From the NCBI RefSeq assembly GCF_020037125.1, contig NZ_JAIQDG010000009.1:213718-277717 (forward strand): a stretch of 64,000 bases of DNA, read 5' to 3'. The stretch comes from Myxococcus sp. RHSTA-1-4. Lineage in GTDB: Bacteria; Myxococcota; Myxococcia; Myxococcales; Myxococcaceae. Made by a program: the position numbers and the translations under genes. This document shows positions 40,001-47,500 of this stretch, piece after piece. Every line of letters starts with the position of its first letter. The stretch's first letter is position 1. The notes under the pieces were generated by a model. That model did not search any database and had not been told where the DNA came from. It saw only the letters and a list, made by a program, of their open reading frames with translations.

Positions 40001-43000
40001 CGTCTGTCATGGTGGCGGCCACTCCGGATACGACCTACACGGACCGGCGCCTGGTGAATGGGACGCGCTACTACTACCGGGTTTTCGCGGTGGATGGCGG
40101 CGGCAACCGCAGCTCGCCTTCCGTGGTGGCCTCGGGAGTGCCGGGCGACACGCAGGCGCCCGATGCGCCCTGGCTGAAGTACCCAACGGCCTCTGGCACG
40201 CCCATCGTCCTCTCCAACTCCGTCACGGAGGTGGTGGGCACCGCGGAGCCCCTGTCCTGGGTGGACCTGTACCGCAACGGTCGTCAGGTGGGGCGCACCC
40301 AGGCCGGGGCGCTCAAGGTCCAGACCCGGAAGAAGACACTGGCGCTGTCGCGCCGAAGCATTCCGGCGCTATCTGCCGATGGCCGGAAAGCGGCCTACGC
40401 CTATCAGGAGTCCAGCTCGGTACGGGGCATCGCCGTGGAGGACCTGGAGACGGGGGGGGTGGTGAAGTCGACGCTGCCGGGCGCGAACTTCCAGGGTACG
40501 CCCGCCTTCTCCCCGGACGGCACGCGGCTGGCCATGGAAGCCCAGTCGACGGCGGGGGAGACCCACGTCTACCTCGTGGACGTCGCCACCGGCGCGGTAC
40601 AGCCGCTGCTTGCGGCGCCCACGGGCCAGGAGTTCGCGCCCACGTGGGCACCGGACGCGTCCCGGGTGGCAGTGCAGTACCGCGACGCGGACGGCATCCA
40701 TTCGCTCATGGTGGTGGAGCTGGCCACGGGCGTGCAGCAGGCCCTGCCGCAGGAGGCGGGGATGAATGCCCGGTCGCCAGTGTGGCTACGGGACGGACGG
40801 CACCTCGTCGCCATCCTGGTGGATGGCGACGGGCTGTACCACCTGCGGCGCTTCGACACGCAGGGCGATACGCATGTCGACATCTTTACGTCGCCGGACA
40901 TCCGGGCGCCCATGGCCGTGTCCCCTTCCGGTCGCGAGGTGGCGCTTGTCTCGCGCGTGCCCAACAGCTCCCAGACCTCTCTATTCCTCGTGGAGGTAGG
41001 CGCGGGGAAGACCGAGGGGCGGCGGCTGCCTTCCTCGAACTCCGCGGATGGGCCGCTCTTCACGCCCGATGGCACCCGCGTTCTCTTCACCCAAAATGGC
41101 TACCTGGTTCGCCAGGAGGTTTACAGCGACGTCGTGGAGAACCTGGGCTACCTGGGCGAGCGCCTCCTGGCTGGGGCGGGCGACAGCCTCATGTCGTACA
41201 TCGGCTCCTCCAATTCATGGCTCACCTATGTGGAGCTGTCGGGGCGCTTCTCCTTCCCCGGGATCTCCCTTGAGGTCGGCGACAACTTCTTCAGTGCCGT
41301 GGCCGAGGACGCGGGTGGCGCGCGCAGTGGCTCCTCGCTTCCCATCGAAGCGCGCTACGTGCCCACCTCGGTAGCGGACCTCACCGTGTCCGCCGTCCTC
41401 CAGCCCGGGATGCCCCTGGCGACTGACACCACCCATGCCGTCATCACCGTCTCCAACACGGGCACGGCTGCGGCGACGAACCCGCGGGTGGCGGTGACGG
41501 TGGTGACGGGGAACGGCTCACTGCGGCCTTCCCCCCTCGCGCAGCTGAACCAGACGCTGGCCGCCGGCGCCTCGGCCGTTCTCCTCGTGCCCATCGACGT
41601 CACCGGCTTGGTGGGCCCGCAGCACCTGAGCGTGGTGGTGGACCCGGCCCACCAGATTTTCGAGCTCGAGCGCACCAACAACGAGGTGCTGAAGCCCTTC
41701 ACCGTGGCGGAGGACACCCAGCCCATCGTCGCGGTGGCGCTCGACGCGGCCTCGGTGCCGGTGAATGGCACGCGCACCGCCACGATGTCGGTGGCCAACC
41801 CGAGCACTGCGCCGCTCTTCGGCGAGGTGCGCGTGGACCTGCTGGGTGCGGGCGGAAGCGTCGTCCTCGCCCTCGGCTCCGCCGAGTTCCTCACGCCGCT
41901 TCCCGGCGGCGAGGAGCGCGCCTTCACCCGCCCGGTGGCGGTGGGAACGTTGCTGGCCGGCGACTATGAGGTCCGGGCCACGCTGTGGAGGGACGGTGCG
42001 GTGGTAAAGGAAGACCGCGCCCCGCTGACTGTGCTGCCGGAGCGGGCCGTCCTCGTGGCGGTGAGCACGTCGCGCACCCGCTACCTCACGGGCGAGACGG
42101 TGGAGGTCAGCTCGGACGTGACGAACACCTCGCGCAACAGCTACCTGGAGGGCGCGGTGAGCGTCGTGACGTTGCGGAACGCGGGCGGCGCCGTCGTGGG
42201 CCAGCAGGAAATGCCCCTGCCGCTCATGATGTCCGGACGGCGTGAGACGCGGCTGACGTCGTTCGCCACCGGCACGCTGCCGCCGGGACAGTACGGCGTG
42301 ACGAGCGACGTGCGGCTGGGCACCCAGGTGCTGGCCCAGGCTCAGGCCACCTTCACGTTGGAGGGCCGGCCGCTGTTCGCGGGCCAGGTGTCCATCGCCG
42401 GCCAGACGGGCTCGCAGCCCGTCGTCCGCGCGGGCCAGTCCGCCACCGCCGAACTGCGGGTGGAGAACCGCGGGACGGCGCCGGAAGTCGATGCCACCGT
42501 GCGCCTCGTAGTGAGCCGTCCCGACGGGACGTACCTCTCCGCCGGAACCTGGCCGCTCGCGATGCTGGCGCCGGGCGCGCAGTGGATGCAGCAGCACGTC
42601 TTTTCCACCGCGGGCTGGGCGCTGGGCTCCTACGGCCTGACGCTGCTGGTGGAGCGCTCGGCGGGCTCGGAGGTACTGTCCAACCTCACCTTCCAGGTGA
42701 CGGATGGCCAGGCGCCCCGGCTCGAGCTCGTCAACCTCACCGAAAGCATGTTCGTGCGCGAAACGGTGAGTGCCCGGGTACGCGCCCTCGACGACGCCAC
42801 GGGAATCGCCGTGCTTCGGGCCGTTGTTGACGGCGCCAACGCGTCGGCGGTGGCGCTGGCGCCCCTGTCCGGCAACGCGCTGGATGGTGTCTGGAGCGCC
42901 AGCATTCCGCTCGCGACCGAGGGAAGCCATACCCTCGTCTTCAGCGCCGCGGACGGGGCGGGCAATGACGGCCGGACGCTGCCGTCGCTCGACAACCCCG

Positions 43001-44565
43001 TGAGTGTCACCGTCATCCGGGACACCCTGCCACCCGTGCTGACGGTGACGGGCGTGCCCGGCGAGGTACCGGTGCATGGCCCCGTAACGCCCGTCTTCGA
43101 GGCACAGGACACCTACCTCTCCTCGGTGACGGCCACCCTGAATGGCGTGCCCTTCACCTCGGGCACCGCCGTCTCCACGGATGGCGTCTATGAACTCCAC
43201 GTGGTGGCCACCGACCGGGCCGGCAACACGGACCAGGAGCTGAGGCGCTTCACCCTCGACACCCAGTCTCCACGCATCGTGCTGGGGGGCGTGGCGCCGG
43301 GGGCCCTGGTCAACCAGGACGTGACGCCCACGGTGTCCGTGACGGACCTCCACCTCGAGACTTCTGGCACCACGGTGACGCTGAACGGTCAGCCCTTCAC
43401 CATGGGCACCCAGCTCACGGAAGACGGCGACTACCTCCTGCGTGCCCAGGCCCGGGACGTGGCCGGAAACGTAGCGGAAGCGAGCCTTTCCTTCACGCTC
43501 GACAAGACGCCGCCCACCATCCAGGTGACGGGGGTGTCCGAGGGCGCGCAGGGAGATTCCTTCACCATCCACTTCACCGCCACGGACCTCCACCTGGACG
43601 CCCCCAGCGTCCTCGCAACGCTGGACGGCAACCCCTTCACCAGCGGGAACACCGTCACCGAGGAGGGCGCCCGCGTGCTGCGGGTGCGGGCCTCCGACCT
43701 GGCGGGGAACACGCGCGAGGTGGTGGTGAACTTCTCCGTCGATAGCTCCGCGGACCCGCTGATGCCGCCCTTCCCCTATGCGGTGTGCGGCGTGCAGGAC
43801 GCCTTGGTGTACGGGAACGCGGAGGTGGTGGGCCCGGCGACGGGCGACAAGGCCTCCGTGGCCGCCAACAGCCTGGCGTACGTTGGCCAGAATGCCTTCG
43901 TGTCCGGCGACCTCGTCGGCGGCCACTCCGCCGTGGTGGAGGTAGCCCTGCTGAGCGGCTCGCTGTACTACGGGCAGGGCTACACCCTGGGCGAGTACGC
44001 CACCGTGCTGGGAGGCATCCATCCCGTCGGCACGCTCAACCCCTGCCAGTGCAGCTATGACGTAATGGCGACGCTGGCGCAGGCGAGCGCGGAGAACGAC
44101 AACGCACGCATGGCCTCGCTCCCGGACAGTGGCACCTGGTGGGTCAACGGAGCCTTCGAGCTGAACGGGGCCCACGTGGCGCTGCCCTCGGGCCGCTACT
44201 ACGCCGACCATCTCCACCTCTCCGGAGGCTCGACGCTGTCGGCACAGCCGGGGGCGCGGGTGCTGCTCTTCGTTCAGAACGACGTGCAGGTGGATACCGG
44301 CTCGACGCTGGGCGCGAGCCCTGATGCCTCCCACCCCATGGTGGTGGTGACCGGCTCGTATCACATGGAGGGTGAGTCGGTCGTCGTGAACAACGCCGCG
44401 GACGCCTCCCTCATGTTGTACGCGCCCAGGAACTACCTGGCGCTGTCCACCAACACGACGCTGTATGGCGCCCTCATGGGCAAGACGGTGGACCTCTCGG
44501 GGGAGCAGCGGGTGGTGCTGAAGCCCGGGTCCCAGGTCTCCCCGCCTCCTCTCTTCTGCGAGTAG
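28096..44565 (+). CDS. Giant secreted multidomain protein (peptidase-like head, CARDB/Ig repeats, two propellers)
   Basis: This protein has 5489 residues. The ATG at 28096 has GGAGG five bases ahead and gives a clean signal peptide (hydrophobic LGGLVGALCVVAAAALPASA, cleavage near 31). Domains in order: HExxH peptidase-like head (HEVAHQW at 145-151; NLDLYLMGLLGPDEV near 212); alpha-toroid prenyltransferase-like repeats, about 341-610 (LLARQSMDGSWPL, LLGVQRDDGSWE); CARDB repeats, about 610-1188 (VVDPRKLYAEGNEDNN); SPNGDG-type domains near 1192, 1765 and 2758; TolB-like propellers at about 1310-1655 and 4090-4380; many Ig-like and fibronectin-like repeats; a discoidin-like module at about 3580-3700; three near-tandem Ig repeats, about 4970-5220; and a C-terminal beta-rich domain. 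It is probably a surface or matrix adhesin-type protein. Whether the head is an active protease is uncertain. It heads the plus-strand locus. Confidence 0.8.
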   Translation: MRRTGILGNQSLGGLVGALCVVAAAALPASAFGSEHVTVVQHDGMPYGTASAPRARVAQKFYETHGDAYDFLVVLPTFDVDLGQEVGGYHIVVRNAVQGIGLPSPHDVGAQYGSATRLKGYVDVLALNPDALGTSVESAASILAHEVAHQWSGRVAYLDPVTQARRTDLVGREGAHWSFFLDSDASVLYGSEWTQEVAGSFTSARSRTRYSNLDLYLMGLLGPDEVGPLTLLTPGAQVPHQAVDLPPADGTRIDATARTLSINDIIAAEGARVPAVGQSQKSFRAAFILMTPQGQQATPAQVAFVDELRRSFSNSFFFLTRGRAVFETALVELPPSPGTAEPSLQRGIDYLVARQKAEGFWADGDGTGTRWRETQVALEALALSGLSPSVTAATGRGGGYLAATMGSGVDDAARRVLGLVAARQTPESVQAALTALTGQLGWWTGGGAGLSQGYTPTVIDSVLAARALVAAGATAPQLTGLTEFLLARQSMDGSWPLLVGGPGRVEPTALVMEMLARLPRTPATYAAAGKAAAFLESRRNPGHLYGDERPSAAATAQALLALKAWSRLSSADAATTAGALLGVQRDDGSWESSVHATAWVVQAVRTALTPNLSLAPLDVALSASTVVEGEAVLATVSVHNFGGSRADGVQVQAFDANGTSLGAPQTLPSIEAGATGTVVLTLDTTGQAGATQVFIVVDAPQVVDETREDDNRVAVPLTVELPPALLDLVVSAGSVSTSPVAISQLPTTLTAIATLRNLSVADADSVEVALLVHEVPVATTTVALAGRASVPVTLTGSVASAPSAVEVSIVVDPRKLYAEGNEDNNMGTVQVPVTPSIDVGVANLTVTPSQTQQGQDVSLSFRVVNAGTVDAPGTTVRLTIESSGGATLATLPSQSVTVPAGGSVQRDVTWRANLAGSLVAKVQVLSGQPAPADGNPANDIATAAFTVDASTLANLDIPAGGLSLSPLRPLQQVEATATVVVRNGGASAAGPFFVDFFEGPTGGTDSRFARREVTSVAAGESVTVSAPFTVAEAAQAAVRVELDADLQVQEIDEMDNRAVVSFQPVPLAELVVGSADIQPEPVYPRSGMDVPVTVSVLNSGGQDAAGAVVELYLGEPGSGGALLGSQPLALVPAGERAEATFTWSTTGLTGEQRLVAVVNPSQAVSEGRYDNNRAERRVRVQDSALALSHLFFSPNGDGVKDATEVSYRLAAPSAVDVEVRNAAGVLVRTLMAEPAEAGTVSWDGRDAQGRVTRDGSYQLAVRASASSGKTDLGMLVAVVDNNRSRLEDAPGSQWLLEKTLEPSAGSGVTRRGRLAFAPDDSGIYFVGQRQSGSAQMCSMYFQSLEGGSPERVQPEWDCDIRRIYDVSISPDGKTLLFPISMSSCGYSNQNCGHLGMQDLDTKKVQTLAHNEKYKSVSGYVVPIFSHDSQRVVFSTLAYNGYAWRHILEVIDRTGANRRTLKALSVLDPAEYMSEGAFSPDGQMFSFRVADHSDYIADRVGVFAVGIEGGTPRQVGPLNYPSRTETTTYVGGRRHIWSTDSELIYGSNDELFAVAPLTGVRRTVFKIPFGDWDGRLFTRQLYSLSLDGLKQSLYFTYSKGSDKGLPWEIWSVPLEGGPGHPFYTAPVGAGVQDLQISPQGSFLSVVLAPGGYRAVSSLENLGVRVVATRKTGSSSLTLHGTAMDKNFESYEVSVRAMPSGTPTVIARSNQPMLNGTLAEWTPSAPGMYEVMLKATDKAGNVRTSRTLAAWTSTPLLANLWREPEFLSPNGDGVQDVSELHYTNTAPLTTQFEFVSSAGTAVRHVSVTHTGAGDQSFSWDGRNDQGVAVEDGVYTARTEGASLRFVVDSSPPDLELRFSKKLPAEQNPPEGDVFAYGFADALSQPEGHRLMVPAVQLRTSWRAEDANLVGWTLEQRAPASVNDFTTVSVGQAAFTQTKVEVLDRPLRLRSLSGRALRLKAWDKAGNARTTLPLSTPEAMFVTALGEAAEVGPEYGHLLLDGRQVPRIDRLTPLMDANGFPHVFAFAPQHYAFALDHSSDSPLVSFAVRYTRRETGQSQLDTQNVNALGDAVVLWDARALAPGAYDVDVEATAADGQLFRARVRFEAQLSELRVCTAPSGVGESSKVTLTLFTAASFLLEPGAAVDFVAPSSSQPERTYSLDDMVLQARPDGTATLEANLDTSGLTGCQYRARFRGRTVLGQRLDTEKTVNLCGTFLTGAAVTDTGASLTFAETFRKPVSAMEVFVQGGGSSTWRSVGTLGAFNGTAPALAVTSDASWACSEQKVRVVTYFADGSAPVDSEAHSENTCTASATFDVPCTRVKVESVARVEGRAPACTPQDPHFTVAFSASAEGGGNVREIAAWVRPHASTTVTPVVVEPFTAAPRVETTGTFSSAGLPDGRYLVTAQATDSLGLTVTDMLDAVTAAVDRQAPSTVLDVPASQAVVCPVRMRDAQGRQRTAIEVRGTISDNLLDGYAVLLGEAGHPLEQQASTFYAIPQARTVTGLLAQVDTSRLASGDYEMRLSAWDASGGSYCSPVRTFRYVAGVDISRFAAATDFVAPDQGGTTLDATLTEDATVTVTLARLTGEVEGPSLGTLYQGSFVAGANTVAWDGRGPAGSALADGDYVLRLTAGNACGAETSRTTRVRVDAQAPVARIDSPAGGSVQGTVTVRGEASDTNFLDYQLFVGEGTAPTSYTLVQAASAPATGALGTVDTARLQPGPHTLRLVVRDTAGYTSTALATVDVSARGVLGGFSLARSVLSPNGDGAQDVTQAGFRLLSAATVRLEVVDAGGQVVGLPLASTSRDAGEHTAPLELALLQPLPDGEYRVRLVATAGATTEEAEAPLTLDRQVPDVAVTAPQPGAIVRASVDAVGSIDDPHLETWTVLHTSPAGTTSTVASGTAPVNGKLSALTSLAEGSHTLTVRATDVAGNFRETVIAFSVDATPPVVAFTAPLDGAVLTGLDGLVPVTATLEEPHLRRLTLELLRGDGSAPELLASWSEFPGDSILLRWDVAGAADGDVTLLLKVEDQAGNTGESRIALTLDSTLPQAHITSPRDSVLLAAGTISGTATDERLAEYHLELSDGVPATAARFVTLVKGTSPVAESTLATLAKTPADGDYTLRLTVKDRAGNERVDVAGFFVDRAPPSAPAGLTAQVRPPNDVTLTWTASGDADLVGYRVLRAEGEGPMAPIGTGLVSGTTFAEDNLSAAEYRYAVVAVDRAQQQSPPSPEAAVDFAPPAVALDSPADGMVVSGQVQVKGRAFSLKDFREYRLSVGAGALPTAFTQLARGTAPIPGDVLLLWDTSTVPQGSQHTLLLEAEDTSGNVADARVVVQVDNTAPAAPVLLSATASGSSVTVQWTANTETDLAGYLLLANGAPANAPDGASPGNYLDFLLPAGTTQFIDAGLLDGELEYQLYAVDVAGSLSAPSQPRTAIVETRAPVAMLVTPSPYSRLSGPVAVQASTTDLDVAQVQFEARAAGQGAFVPLGPAATNSPYSAMLDPAQFAAPVLELRAVATDTRGNVDPAPTSILVSSSPDLVAPTVTARATGSAVDFSWTDSNPSGLVLGFDVRRGGTSLLPEPPRPAATASASSSVNGSTPAQGFDGNSNTAWQSGPGLPQTWEMEFGAPVPLESLRADLSWGSTVQVFLKLNGTWVPMGKPVVASRDYVSLSLPQVWGAEGVRLQFLSGSNTTGVSLSEVTLGLARLTTSASFSEVDVPEGTHAYQVVTVGKWGPRAEGTAQARVYRPDLDWPAQTRVATPTVRLSGYSPVAEVSIDIQRDGAVVAQAEADTSGMFEVQAPLQMGENVLSAVARDTTGSRSMESYPVYVTRVPPPSAGVTLAPAEVSGLSVALAFSVSGDTVDVAGFEVWRASGAAPAEMVATLAADARTHLDPGLRNGTYTYTVVAVNEDGFSGTHSNAVSATVDVPLLAPPESLAVSAPATGGMLALTWTHAAGGAAGFLVERALAEQGPFTSVMVAATPDTTYTDRRLVNGTRYYYRVFAVDGGGNRSSPSVVASGVPGDTQAPDAPWLKYPTASGTPIVLSNSVTEVVGTAEPLSWVDLYRNGRQVGRTQAGALKVQTRKKTLALSRRSIPALSADGRKAAYAYQESSSVRGIAVEDLETGGVVKSTLPGANFQGTPAFSPDGTRLAMEAQSTAGETHVYLVDVATGAVQPLLAAPTGQEFAPTWAPDASRVAVQYRDADGIHSLMVVELATGVQQALPQEAGMNARSPVWLRDGRHLVAILVDGDGLYHLRRFDTQGDTHVDIFTSPDIRAPMAVSPSGREVALVSRVPNSSQTSLFLVEVGAGKTEGRRLPSSNSADGPLFTPDGTRVLFTQNGYLVRQEVYSDVVENLGYLGERLLAGAGDSLMSYIGSSNSWLTYVELSGRFSFPGISLEVGDNFFSAVAEDAGGARSGSSLPIEARYVPTSVADLTVSAVLQPGMPLATDTTHAVITVSNTGTAAATNPRVAVTVVTGNGSLRPSPLAQLNQTLAAGASAVLLVPIDVTGLVGPQHLSVVVDPAHQIFELERTNNEVLKPFTVAEDTQPIVAVALDAASVPVNGTRTATMSVANPSTAPLFGEVRVDLLGAGGSVVLALGSAEFLTPLPGGEERAFTRPVAVGTLLAGDYEVRATLWRDGAVVKEDRAPLTVLPERAVLVAVSTSRTRYLTGETVEVSSDVTNTSRNSYLEGAVSVVTLRNAGGAVVGQQEMPLPLMMSGRRETRLTSFATGTLPPGQYGVTSDVRLGTQVLAQAQATFTLEGRPLFAGQVSIAGQTGSQPVVRAGQSATAELRVENRGTAPEVDATVRLVVSRPDGTYLSAGTWPLAMLAPGAQWMQQHVFSTAGWALGSYGLTLLVERSAGSEVLSNLTFQVTDGQAPRLELVNLTESMFVRETVSARVRALDDATGIAVLRAVVDGANASAVALAPLSGNALDGVWSASIPLATEGSHTLVFSAADGAGNDGRTLPSLDNPVSVTVIRDTLPPVLTVTGVPGEVPVHGPVTPVFEAQDTYLSSVTATLNGVPFTSGTAVSTDGVYELHVVATDRAGNTDQELRRFTLDTQSPRIVLGGVAPGALVNQDVTPTVSVTDLHLETSGTTVTLNGQPFTMGTQLTEDGDYLLRAQARDVAGNVAEASLSFTLDKTPPTIQVTGVSEGAQGDSFTIHFTATDLHLDAPSVLATLDGNPFTSGNTVTEEGARVLRVRASDLAGNTREVVVNFSVDSSADPLMPPFPYAVCGVQDALVYGNAEVVGPATGDKASVAANSLAYVGQNAFVSGDLVGGHSAVVEVALLSGSLYYGQGYTLGEYATVLGGIHPVGTLNPCQCSYDVMATLAQASAENDNARMASLPDSGTWWVNGAFELNGAHVALPSGRYYADHLHLSGGSTLSAQPGARVLLFVQNDVQVDTGSTLGASPDASHPMVVVTGSYHMEGESVVVNNAADASLMLYAPRNYLALSTNTTLYGALMGKTVDLSGEQRVVLKPGSQVSPPPLFCE
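43021..43750 (+). repeat. Three tandem Ig-like coding repeats near the C-terminus of the giant protein
   Basis: Three consecutive units of about 80 residues each start with a (D)T-x-x-P-x-I/L-x-V-x-GV pattern. They share the core TLNGxPFTxGTxxxxDGxY and end in AGN followed by FTLD or FSVD. They correspond roughly to 43021-43260, 43261-43505 and 43506-43750. Confidence 0.75.
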
Positions 44566-44574
44566 CGCGACATC

Positions 44575-47500
44575 ATGCTCGATTCATCTCCAAGGGGCGC
44601 TCTGGGGCTCGGACTCGCCGCTGCGCTCACGACGCTGTCCGTGGCGGTCGCCGCCCCCGTGAAGGGGGCGGCGGCACCATCGCGCGTGGTTTCCTCAGCA
44701 CTGGTGATGCCGCCGGGAGTGGGGGCGGACATCGACCTGGCTCGCGTCCGTGAGCAGACCCGGCTATTCGAGGAGGCACTCTCGCGCCACCGCGCGGCGG
44801 AGGAGGCCGTGCGCTCCACCAGAAGGCCGGTGGAATCGCTGGCCCAGGCCCGGTCGCTGGTGGCGAAGAATGGCCAGACGCAGGGGGAGCGCGGGCTCGC
44901 GACCGCCCAGGTGGAAGCAGTGCTGTCGGAGTTGTCATCGGAGAAGGAGCGGGGGCTGCGGCACCTGGACGGGCTCGAGGCGTCGCTCCCGGATTCGCCT
45001 CACAAGGCGATTTGGCAGGAGCGGCTGCGCCGGCAGCGGGAGTTGCTGGCTTCCCGAGAGGCCGAGGCGCGGGGGCTGGGCACACGGGCCACCGAGGCGC
45101 TGCGCGCGTACGACGGACGCATGGGAGGTCTGCTGCGGTTCCTGCACTCGCTGACGGGCAGCAGGCCGGACGCGAGGCTGACCGCGCTTCAGTCCCGCCT
45201 GGAGGAGTGGTCGGCGCCCGCGCCCCAGACGCTGGGGGCGGAGCTGACATACGTGAGGGGGGACGTGGCCCCCGGAGCGCTTCTCAGTGGGGAAGTAACG
45301 CCCGCGTACCTCGCGGCCGCCGGCGTTATGCCGGCCCTGGAGGACACCGAGACGGGCCGGGAGGTGGAGCTGTCCGCCGAGTTGGTGGCGAAGGCACGCG
45401 AGCTGGGCACGGCAAAGGCCGCCCATGACTTCGTCAGGAACGGGGCGCGCCTGGAGTGGTACTTCGGCTCCCTGAAGGGAGCCACGCAGACACTGAGGGA
45501 CTTGCGTGGCAACGACGCGGACCTGGCCAGCCTCCTCATCGCCCTGCTGCGCGCCCAGGGCACCCCGGCGCGCTACGTGCGGGGAACGGTGGAGTTGCGG
45601 CTCTCCGCCCTCGCTGCCGCCATGGGGTTGCTCTCGCCCGAGGAGGCCTCGGCGCTAGATGCTTCCCAGCATGGCGGAGCGCCCTTCGTCGTCTCCGAGC
45701 TCCTCAGGCAGCGTGTGCTGCAGGTGTTGGCGGCGGCGGCCATTCCCTTCGAGCCGGTGAGTGAGGGGGCACAGGTGGTGGCGGTGCGCCTGGCGCACAT
45801 CTGGGTGGAAGCGTACCTGCCCTATGCGGACTATCGTGGGGTGGGGGAGGGCGGCAGGCAGTGGGTACCGCTGGAGCCGGCATTGACGGGAAGGGCGAAG
45901 GTGGCGGCCACGTCTCCCGTGCTGTCGGCGCTGGAGGCCATGGCGGAGACACCCACCTCGCTGATGGACGCCTACCTGGCGCAGCGCTCCGCGCAGTCAC
46001 CTCTGGAGTTCGTGAGGGGGCGCATCCAGGCGTGGCTCGCGGCCCAGAGGCCGGACGTCACCTATGAACAGGTACTACGCACGGTGAGCGCGCGTCCGGA
46101 GGCCCTGCCCTTCATTCCCGGCTCACTGCCGTACCCGGTGGTGTCGGTGCAGGAGGAGCTCGCCTTTCTTCCCGAATCGGCCCAGCAACGGGTGCGCCTG
46201 TCGGGCGCGGACGCCAACGGCCCGCTCTTCGATGTGACGCTGCCCCTGCACCAGCTCACTGGCCACATCGCGGTGCTGGGGTACAAGCCCGCGACCGCCG
46301 CCGACCAGGAGCTGGTGCAGTCCTCGGGAGGGCTGTACCTGGCCCCGGCGTCCCTCGTGGACGTGGTGCCCGTGGTGCGAGTGGGAGGCCAGGAGGTGGC
46401 CGTGGGCGGGCGCGCGGTGGGGTTGGGCACGCAGCACACCTGGCGCCTGGAGCTGCTGCTGCCGGGCGGAGCGGTGAGGCAGGTCGAGAACCGCGTGGTG
46501 GCGGGCAACTTCATCGCGCTCGGGGTAGGGGCACCGGGCAATGCGTATGTCGAGGGCGAGGGCCCGGAGGGCCTGGACGGCGCCGCCGTGCGCTTCCTCT
46601 ATGGCCGCGCCGCGGCCTATGCGAGCGCGTGGACGCAGAGCGAGGAGGAGCTGGCGCGGCTGACGCAGGTGCTGCCGGTGCGGCCCACGGGCAACTTCGT
46701 GTTCGTGCAGAACCAGCTCCAGGTGGACTCGGTGCTGGGAGTTCCGCGGCGGGTGGAGTGGAAGGGGCTGGAGCTGGACGCGGACCTGCGCACCCTCACT
46801 CCGGTGGAGTTGAGGGCGGGGGCGGGCCGGGAGCTGCTGCGGCTGTCCGGCTACGAGGGCAGCTTCCTGGAGGCGCGGGTGCTGGCGCAGGGCAGTGGCG
46901 TGCCCACCGTGGCCTCCACGTCAGTGCTGCAGGAGGCGGCCCGCCAGGGCATCGCCATCCTGAACCTGACGCCGGAGAACCAGGAGACGGAGCTGCCGCG
47001 ACTCTCCGCCACGCCCGAGGTCCTTCGGGATGTGCGGGACCTGCTGGCCCTGGGGCGTCACGTCCGGATTCCCGCCACGCCGGTGGTCCTCGAGGACTGG
47101 ACGGGGACGGGCTTCATCGCCCATGCCCCCGCCACCGAGGAGGCGGGCTACTTCCTCTCGGGGCGGCTCTCCGGAGGACAGACGGTGGTCTCCCCCGGCC
47201 GGTGGCCAGAAGCCACGCTGGTGGAGCAACTGCGCCAGCCGGACGCGCCGCCCGCCGAGGAGGACGTCACGAAGGTGGCGGAGATTACGAAGGTCGCGGA
47301 GACGGACTTCCAGCAGACGCAGGCGGGGAAGCTCGCGCCCAGACAGCTTCGCGTGTACGTCGTCACGGAGGACGGCAGGCCCGTGAAGGGCGCAGCGGTG
47401 ACCTTCTTCCGTCACGGCGACGCGAAGCCGGGGCTCGCCGCCCAGGCGGAGACGCTGCAGGCCGTCCTCAGCGGCCCGGGGAGCCAGGTGGTGGAGCGCG

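Noticed and set aside
41518..44364. 948-codon minus-strand open frame inside the giant gene
   Set aside because: The composition is typical of a shadow frame (Arg/His/Gly), and the plus strand encodes well-formed CARDB and Ig-like repeats here.
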